Of a stretch of 64,000 nucleotides of DNA, positions 58,551 through 64,000 are shown one piece after another (position 1 is the first letter of the stretch; the number at the start of each line of letters is the position of its first letter). The DNA comes from CAZEHS01 sp964649745. Its GTDB lineage: Bacteria > Bacillota > Clostridia > Peptostreptococcales > Acidaminobacteraceae. The position numbers and the translations under genes were made by a program. Where the stretch lies: positions 11,323 through 75,322 of the forward strand of contig CAZYQI010000017.1 of NCBI GenBank assembly GCA_964649745.1. The letters are read 5' to 3'. The notes under the pieces were generated by a model, which did no database searches, was not told where the DNA came from, and saw nothing but the letters and a program-made list of their open reading frames with translations.

Positions 58551-60221
58551 ATGAGCAAGCGAAATGTTGAAGCGGTTATTGATGGTGAAACCCTTACGGT
58601 TGAAGTTCCTGTAAGGGTGGAAGAGTTTGTACCCAGGTTCCAGACCTCTCATAAGGCTCAGATTGTGGCAGCCCTTGTGAACAATGAACTGAAGGAGCTG
58701 GGTCAAAAAATCGAAGCTCCCTGCACCACCGTACGATTCCTTGATCTTACCTCTGAGGACGGGATCCGGATTTATCAGCGGAGCCTGAGTTTTGTCTTCA
58801 TCCGAGCGACGATGGAGATATTCTATGGCTGTCGTGTAAAGGTACATCATTCCCTTAGCAAAGGACTTTACTGCGAGTTTGACTACAACCGAACCCTGAG
58901 CACGGAGGATATTGAGCAGATCCGCCGGCGTATGCAGGATATCATAGACCGGGACGAGCCGTTTTTGAAAGAGACCGTTTCTACGGAGGTGGCTGCCAAG
59001 CTTTTCAATCAACATGGGATGGAAGCCAAAGAGAAGCTTATGAAGTACAGGCGCCATGAATATATCCATTTGTACAACCTGGGGTGGCTGAGAGATTATT
59101 TTTACGGCTATATGGTTCCCAGCACAGGTTATCTGAAGATATTTGGGTTGATTCCCTACGATAAGGGAGTTATTCTGCAGCATCCCACCAAATATTCTCC
59201 GGACCGGCTACCTGAATTCGAAGAGCATCCTCAGCTGGCTAAGATATATGCCGAGGCTGAGGAATGGCATCATATCCTGGATATCTCCTATGTGGCCAAT
59301 CTCAATGAGCGGATAGAATCCAACCGCCACGGAGAACTGATTCAGGTGGCAGAAGCGCTTCATGAGAAAAAGGTTGCTCAGATAGCGGATAGGATCACAG
59401 CAAAAGGTGCACGGGTCGTGCTTATTGCGGGACCGTCTTCCTCGGGGAAAACAACCTTCGCTCATCGTCTGATGGTTCAACTCCGGGTCAACGGAATGCG
59501 ACCCATAACGCTGTCAACGGACGATTATTTTGTTGACCGCGAAAAAACGCCTCTGGATGAAGACGGTAACTTCGATTTCGAGTCCATCGACTCTGTAAAT
59601 GTGGAGCAGTTCAACGAGATCCTTACACGACTTCTGGACGGGGAAGCCGTCAGCATGCCGGTCTTCAATTTCAAAGTGGGCAAGCAGGAATTTCCCGGCA
59701 AGTTTCTTCAGATCGGCCCTGACCAGCCCATCATCATCGAAGGAATCCACGGTCTTAACGACAGGCTTACAGCGATGATTCCCAAGAGCCAGAAGTTCAA
59801 GATCTATATCAGCGCACTCACTTCCTTGAACGTAGATGACCACAATCGAATCCCAACAACGGATACGCGGCTGATACGGCGAATTGTCAGAGACAGCAAA
59901 TACCGAGGCCATTCTGCCAAACGGACCATTTCCATGTGGCCCTCCGTAAGAAGGGGTGAGGAGCGGAACATTTTTCCATTCCAGGAAAGCTCCGATGCCA
60001 TGTTCAACTCAGCATTGCCTTATGAGCTGGCAGTGCTTAAGCGTTATGCCGATCCGCTTTTAAGAGAAATTGGGGAAGATGAACCGGAATATGCGGAGGC
60101 AAAGCGACTGCTTAAATTCCTGCATTATTTCCTGGTTATAGAAGATGAAAGCCTGATCCTCCAGACTTCAATCCTTAAGGAGTTTATTGGCGGCAGTTGT
60201 TTTCACGATCAACCGGATTGA
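58551..60221 (+). CDS. Nucleoside kinase with TGS/ThrRS-editing-like N-terminus
   Basis: 556 residues combining an N-terminal part like the TGS and second-additional domains of threonyl-tRNA synthetase (about 1-240) with a C-terminal uridine kinase domain (about 285-490). Walker A is GPSSSGKTTF (about 293); the kinase continues with TLSTDDYFVDR and IIIEGIHGLND. This fusion is widespread in Clostridia and is usually annotated as a nucleoside (uridine-type) kinase; the role of the synthetase-like part is unknown. CGGAGGAACACC precedes the ATG. Confidence 0.9.
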   Translation: MSKRNVEAVIDGETLTVEVPVRVEEFVPRFQTSHKAQIVAALVNNELKELGQKIEAPCTTVRFLDLTSEDGIRIYQRSLSFVFIRATMEIFYGCRVKVHHSLSKGLYCEFDYNRTLSTEDIEQIRRRMQDIIDRDEPFLKETVSTEVAAKLFNQHGMEAKEKLMKYRRHEYIHLYNLGWLRDYFYGYMVPSTGYLKIFGLIPYDKGVILQHPTKYSPDRLPEFEEHPQLAKIYAEAEEWHHILDISYVANLNERIESNRHGELIQVAEALHEKKVAQIADRITAKGARVVLIAGPSSSGKTTFAHRLMVQLRVNGMRPITLSTDDYFVDREKTPLDEDGNFDFESIDSVNVEQFNEILTRLLDGEAVSMPVFNFKVGKQEFPGKFLQIGPDQPIIIEGIHGLNDRLTAMIPKSQKFKIYISALTSLNVDDHNRIPTTDTRLIRRIVRDSKYRGHSAKRTISMWPSVRRGEERNIFPFQESSDAMFNSALPYELAVLKRYADPLLREIGEDEPEYAEAKRLLKFLHYFLVIEDESLILQTSILKEFIGGSCFHDQPD

Positions 60222-60232
60222 TTGAGGAAGTA

Positions 60233-60241
60233 TGCTATAAT
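60233..60241 (+). promoter_or_regulatory. Extended -10 promoter of the PP2C phosphatase gene
   Basis: TGCTATAAT, a perfect -10 with the TG extension, 36 bases before the ATG. No convincing -35 lies at 16-18 bases. Confidence 0.55.
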
Positions 60242-60276
60242 TAAGGATAGTTCTGGAATTCTTTGGAGGTTCTGTT

Positions 60277-61944
60277 ATGTTCGAAACCCGGGATGATTCC
60301 TATTCTGATCTGTTCAGCAGTTATCTGACCCCGATTCTTGCGTTCGGGGGTTCTGCTCTGGTTTTTATTCTTTTGGTACTTCATAATGAAAGCCTCTTGG
60401 GATATCTGGATGTTCAGGATATGCAACAGGCGCGGATCCTGGTGAATGTTGTAGGAATCATTATTGTATTTCTGTTGTTCAATACCAGCTATTATGCCCT
60501 TATAAGCTATCGGCGGATACGGATGCTGGTGATGTCCACCATATTCCTGGCAGCGGGGCTCATCCTGTTGACGGGCCTTATCAATGGCCATCAGGGCGCC
60601 GGAAATGCGTTTGAGTATCTTCGTATGGAGCTGATCAGCAGATCAATTCCCCGACTGATTCTGGCCTGCGGAGTTCTGGCAGGGGCGCTGCTACTACAAG
60701 AAAGCCAGTTCGGTGTGACCAACCAGCGGGTTATCAAGCTTACACCGATCCTGTTTGCCGGAGGAATTCTCTGGCTGGACCAATGGATTGGTGGGCGTCT
60801 GGCCGGGCTGCCCCCCGAAACAGACCTCCACATGGTCCAGATTGTGATGGAGTACGTGACGGCGGCCGCTTATGTCATGGCCAGCGTTGTATACATTTGG
60901 GGATACCGACAGAAGAAAAACCGATTTGTCATCCAGGCGGCCGCAGGGCTGATCGTCCTTGCCTTTGCACAGGCCATTATCATTGCTTATGGATTTCCCC
61001 CGGATCTCACCAATATTGCCTTCGGCACATTTCAGACGGTTGGCCTTCTGATATTTTTTGTGGCGATGTTTCGAAATAATATTGATATCCCTCTGGCTGA
61101 GCTGGTCAATGCTGAAAAACAAATCAAGCTGTATGCAGAAAACCTTGAGAAGATAGTAGAACGACGCACCGCAGAGATAAGGCAGGTAAATGCCAGATTC
61201 ATCAGGGAGATGGATTATGCCCGCAGCATTCAACAGTCGCTGCTTCCGCTGAAACGATTAAATTTTAAGAAGGCAGTATTTTATTCGGAATACTATCCCT
61301 GCGAACGTCTCAGCGGCGATTTCTATGATATTTACAGAATTGACGATGATCATGTGGGGATGTATGTGTTGGATGTTTCGGGTCACGGAATTTCCGCAGC
61401 ATTGATGACGATGTTCTGCAATAACTATATCAAGTCCACCGAACGTCTTATTAAGCGCTACAGGGGGCTTAAACCCCATCGGAATCTAAAGCATTTTTAT
61501 GAAGAATTCAATAAAATGAATTTTCCGGAAGAGATGCATATGGTTATTTTCTTCGCCTCCTATGATCTTACAACTCAGATTCTTACGTACTCTTCAGGAG
61601 GAATGAACTGCCATCCCATACTTGTGCGGGCAGACGGAACCTGGGAGTATCTTGACAAGAGCAACGGATTCCCCATTTGCCGCCTCAGCGATTTTTTTGA
61701 ACCGGATTACACCAGCGAGTTTATTCATCTACAGGATGGGGATCGCTTGATTTTTTATACCGACGGCCTGATTGACAAGGACAAAAACAGTATATTGGAT
61801 CAGGATGAACTGGTGGAGCTGATGCTGCAGTACCGGGACCAACCAGCCAGGGTTATGAACCGGGCTCTGACGGATCGCATAGATAACGCGGTCGCGCAAT
61901 TGGATGATGATGTTACCTATTTTATAATGGATATCACTGCATAG
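60277..61944 (+). CDS. Membrane-bound SpoIIE/RsbU-type PP2C phosphatase
   Basis: Serine phosphatase of the partner-switching type, which normally acts on an anti-sigma-factor antagonist. 555 residues. About eight hydrophobic spans fill residues 15-265 (a sensor region of MASE or 7TM type), then a short coiled coil (KQIKLYAENLEKIVERRTAE), and the PP2C domain with LSGDFYDIY, LDVSGHGISAAL, YTDGLID and the final DDDVTYFIMD. Metal-binding Asp residues look intact. The signal sensed and the target are not known, and no antagonist or anti-sigma gene is in the window. It is followed 36 bases later by an ArsR-like regulator. Confidence 0.9.
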   Translation: MFETRDDSYSDLFSSYLTPILAFGGSALVFILLVLHNESLLGYLDVQDMQQARILVNVVGIIIVFLLFNTSYYALISYRRIRMLVMSTIFLAAGLILLTGLINGHQGAGNAFEYLRMELISRSIPRLILACGVLAGALLLQESQFGVTNQRVIKLTPILFAGGILWLDQWIGGRLAGLPPETDLHMVQIVMEYVTAAAYVMASVVYIWGYRQKKNRFVIQAAAGLIVLAFAQAIIIAYGFPPDLTNIAFGTFQTVGLLIFFVAMFRNNIDIPLAELVNAEKQIKLYAENLEKIVERRTAEIRQVNARFIREMDYARSIQQSLLPLKRLNFKKAVFYSEYYPCERLSGDFYDIYRIDDDHVGMYVLDVSGHGISAALMTMFCNNYIKSTERLIKRYRGLKPHRNLKHFYEEFNKMNFPEEMHMVIFFASYDLTTQILTYSSGGMNCHPILVRADGTWEYLDKSNGFPICRLSDFFEPDYTSEFIHLQDGDRLIFYTDGLIDKDKNSILDQDELVELMLQYRDQPARVMNRALTDRIDNAVAQLDDDVTYFIMDITA

Positions 61945-61980
61945 GTGTTCGGCAGCAAGGGTTAATGAGAGGGTGGTTTT

Positions 61981-62538
61981 GTGAAGGACATTGAAGTCTT
62001 GTCAGATTTGAAACAGATTAAAGCTATTTCTCATGTTTATAGAATTCGAATCCTTGAGGCTTTCCATAATCAGGCAGCTACGGCAAAACAGATTTCCGAC
62101 AGGCTGACCGAACCCCATGCCAAGGTGAATTACCACATCAAAGCACTGACAAAGGTTGGAATTCTAAAGCCGGCCGGGGAAAATATCCGAATGGGTATTG
62201 TTGAAAAATACTATCAGCCCTCGGCAAAAAACTATCAGATCGATTCCGGAATTATGAAGATGAGCGATGCCAAGGTTAAAGCATCGGTAGACAGCGCGTC
62301 CATCGCTAATTTTGAACGGGCGGTGCGTCAATTCTATGAATCCATTGAGCTGAAGGAACGGGCGGTGGCCAATCGGATCGATAATTTCCCGGATCTTTAC
62401 CTTACCGATACAGAGGCGAAGGAATTCTTTGCCCGCCTGGACGACCTGGTGCACGCCTATGCGGCTGAGCATAATGAAGAAAGAGCGGAAACCAAGCGCC
62501 ACTTTGCCAGCATCATGCTGGTTCCCTGTGATGAATGA
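61981..62538 (+). CDS. ArsR-like winged-helix transcriptional regulator
   Basis: 185 residues. The N-terminal winged-helix domain includes ISHVYRIRILEAFHNQAATA, AKQISDRLTEPHAKVNYHI (recognition helix) and LTKVGILKPAGE. The C-terminal ~100 residues are helical and not like metal-binding ArsR tails; no Cys cluster is seen, so a metal sensor is unlikely. The start is GTG at 61981 with GAGAGGGTGG upstream. It may share the transcript of the phosphatase before it. Confidence 0.82.
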   Translation: MKDIEVLSDLKQIKAISHVYRIRILEAFHNQAATAKQISDRLTEPHAKVNYHIKALTKVGILKPAGENIRMGIVEKYYQPSAKNYQIDSGIMKMSDAKVKASVDSASIANFERAVRQFYESIELKERAVANRIDNFPDLYLTDTEAKEFFARLDDLVHAYAAEHNEERAETKRHFASIMLVPCDE

Positions 62539-62630
62539 AGAAAAGTTTCGACTATGCGGAGCTTTTTTTTTGTTCGCAGGACACGGGCAGTGGGTACAGA
62601 ACTTAATACACCTGAAAGGGCAGGAAATGT

Positions 62631-62658
62631 TTGCGTATGGCGGACAATACGGTATAAT
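62631..62658 (+). promoter_or_regulatory. Promoter of kbl
   Basis: TTGCGT (62631-62636), a 16-base spacer and a perfect TATAAT (62653-62658). The leader is about 65 bases. Confidence 0.68.
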
Positions 62659-62729
62659 TGATTAGAGGAATGATTAATTGTTCACGCAATCGCACTGGAA
62701 TTCGACGAATATGACAAAGGAGACAAAAA

Positions 62730-63920
62730 ATGAACGATATCCATGAGTTGGGGTTTCTTAAGGAAAAAATTCAGGAATTGAAGGATCAGGGGGTTTATCG
62801 CAAACTTCCGGTTATGGAAAGCGCCAGCGGGGCGGAAGTAATGTTGAATGGAAAGTCTGTAATCAACCTGTCGTCAAATAACTATCTCGGTTTTGCCAAT
62901 CATCCCCGGATGAAAGAGGCGGCTATAAAGGCTGTGGAAAAATATGGTGTTGGCTCCGGCGCGGTTCGGACAATTATCGGCAATATGGACATTCATGAAA
63001 TCCTTGAGGAAAAACTGGCCAAGTTCAAGCGGGAAGAAGCTGTCATGGTGTTCCAATCCGGCTTCAACTGCAATGCCGGCACCATTCAAGCCATCACGGA
63101 GAAAGGGGACGTCATCATCACCGACGAGCTGAACCATGCCAGCATTATTGACGGATGCCGCCTCTCCCGTGCGGATAAAGTGGTATTCAAGCACAGTGAT
63201 ATGGAGGATCTTGAGCGCATCCTAAAGGAAAGCCAAAGCAAATATACCCGTATGCTCATCATCACGGACGGTGTATTCAGCATGGACGGGGATCTTGCCC
63301 GGCTTCCGGAAATTGTGGAATTGGCAGAAAAATATGGTGCAATGACATATGTGGACGATGCTCATGGATCCGGTGTATTGGGTGAAAATGGCCGGGGAAC
63401 AGTGGATCACTTCCATCTGCACGGACGGGTTGATTTCTGCATTGGCACGCTTTCGAAGGCCATTGGTGTTATTGGCGGCTACGTTGCAGGGTCAAAAACC
63501 ATGCAGGAATGGCTCAGTCACAGGGGCCGGCCCCTGCTGTTCTCCACATCTCTGCCCCCGGCTGCTGTTGGCGCCATTATTGAAGCGGTGGATATGCTGA
63601 CGGAAACCACGGAATACACAGACCGCCTGTGGGATAATGCACGGTTCTTTAAAGAAAAAATGAGCGCCTTGGGATACAATACAGGAAAGAGCGAGACACC
63701 GATCACCCCGGTCATCATTGGTGATGAGGCTCAGACCATGGCCTTCAGTCGTAAGCTGCTTGAAAACGGTCTGTTTGCATCAGGAATTGTATTCCCCACG
63801 GTGCCTAAAGGGACAGGGCGGGTACGTTGCATGGTGACAGCCGCGCATACGAAAGAACAGCTGAGCCGCGCGGTGGATATTTTCGAAAAGGTCGGCAAGG
63901 AAATGAACCTGATAAAATAG
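62730..63920 (+). CDS. kbl: Glycine C-acetyltransferase (2-amino-3-ketobutyrate CoA ligase)
   Basis: PLP enzyme that splits 2-amino-3-oxobutyrate with CoA to glycine and acetyl-CoA in threonine breakdown. 396 residues. PLP-binding Lys in GTLSKAIGVIGGYV; VDDAHGSGVLGENGRGT and SSNNYLGFANHP are family signatures. It belongs to the same family as serine palmitoyltransferase and 8-amino-7-oxononanoate synthase; length and motif match favour Kbl. AAAGGAG is before the ATG. The usual partner gene tdh is not in the window; it may lie past the right edge. Confidence 0.9.
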   Translation: MNDIHELGFLKEKIQELKDQGVYRKLPVMESASGAEVMLNGKSVINLSSNNYLGFANHPRMKEAAIKAVEKYGVGSGAVRTIIGNMDIHEILEEKLAKFKREEAVMVFQSGFNCNAGTIQAITEKGDVIITDELNHASIIDGCRLSRADKVVFKHSDMEDLERILKESQSKYTRMLIITDGVFSMDGDLARLPEIVELAEKYGAMTYVDDAHGSGVLGENGRGTVDHFHLHGRVDFCIGTLSKAIGVIGGYVAGSKTMQEWLSHRGRPLLFSTSLPPAAVGAIIEAVDMLTETTEYTDRLWDNARFFKEKMSALGYNTGKSETPITPVIIGDEAQTMAFSRKLLENGLFASGIVFPTVPKGTGRVRCMVTAAHTKEQLSRAVDIFEKVGKEMNLIK

Positions 63921-63945
63921 CAAAGCAAAGGAGCCGTTTCGAAAG

Positions 63946-64000
63946 TGATATGCTCCCCATAAGGTAGACAGATGAAATAACAAAAATCTGTTGCCGAATG
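63946..64000. mobile_element. Possible left end of an insertion sequence, cut by the window
   Basis: TGATATGCTCCCCATAAGG then TAGACAGATGAAATA resembles, from memory, the terminal sequences of some IS3-group elements. The window ends before any transposase gene could be seen, so this is only a hint. Confidence 0.25.

Noticed and set aside
1..64000. CRISPR array to accompany the HEPN-like protein
   Set aside because: No regularly spaced direct repeats and no cas genes were seen; the repeats present are single palindromic units.

Overview
The window looks like chromosome from an anaerobic, Gram-positive-type Clostridia (Bacillota) of roughly even GC. The support is strong AGGAGG-type ribosome binding sites, frequent GTG and TTG starts, an L-box lysine riboswitch, the tig-clpP-clpX-lon-engB order, a TGS/uridine-kinase fusion typical of clostridia, and a DUF1858 redox protein. 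I cannot name the genus. No rRNA, tRNA or CRISPR array was seen. The gene at the left edge is cut by the window.

Layout. 0-3.3 kb: the end of an RDD membrane protein, then a lysA-lysC operon on the minus strand behind a lysine riboswitch. 3.4-13.5 kb: a signalling island. It has cheY-cheA-cheW, a 1120-residue PAS/kinase/receiver/Hpt hybrid kinase and a stand-alone receiver on the plus strand. Facing them are a double receiver protein and a hybrid kinase whose ATPase domain looks dead. 13.5-22 kb: housekeeping genes (YhaM-like nuclease, MscS channel, PlsC, DEAD-box helicase, HD-GYP phosphodiesterase, TypA). 22.2-26.3 kb: a compact type IV pilus-like operon ending in pilT. 26.3-28.3 kb: palindromic repeats, then a three-gene redox operon (small siroheme reductase, unknown protein, DUF1858) behind a CRP/FNR-type dyad centred at about -41.5. 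28.3-36 kb: an ABC importer, GH65 phosphorylase and beta-phosphoglucomutase, divergent from an AraC regulator. 36-41 kb: envelope and small proteins, RtcB and RecX. 41.2-47.7 kb: protein quality control (tig, clpP, clpX, lon, engB). 48-51.8 kb: a DMT exporter, two orphan membrane sensor-like proteins and a cyclophilin. 51.8-57.1 kb: an SsuABC-type importer, a D-2-hydroxyacid dehydrogenase, a GNAT protein and an RluD-type synthase. 57.1-64 kb: an orphan HEPN-like protein, signal peptidase, the nucleoside kinase fusion, a membrane PP2C phosphatase, an ArsR-like regulator and a glycine C-acetyltransferase (Kbl).

How parts fit together. The GH65 phosphorylase should release beta-glucose 1-phosphate, which the adjacent beta-phosphoglucomutase turns into glucose 6-phosphate. 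LysC and LysA catalyse the first and last steps of lysine synthesis, and both are placed under one lysine-sensing switch. The redox operon carries a promoter layout expected for an HcpR/FNR-like activator. The signalling island combines an apparently normal chemotaxis core and large kinase with a pseudokinase/double-receiver pair, which suggests a branched phosphorelay.

Most interesting leads: the orphan HEPN protein resembling the C-terminal part of CRISPR ancillary RNases but with no CARF domain; the redox operon with its unknown middle gene; the pseudokinase; and the twin sensor proteins that have no output domain.
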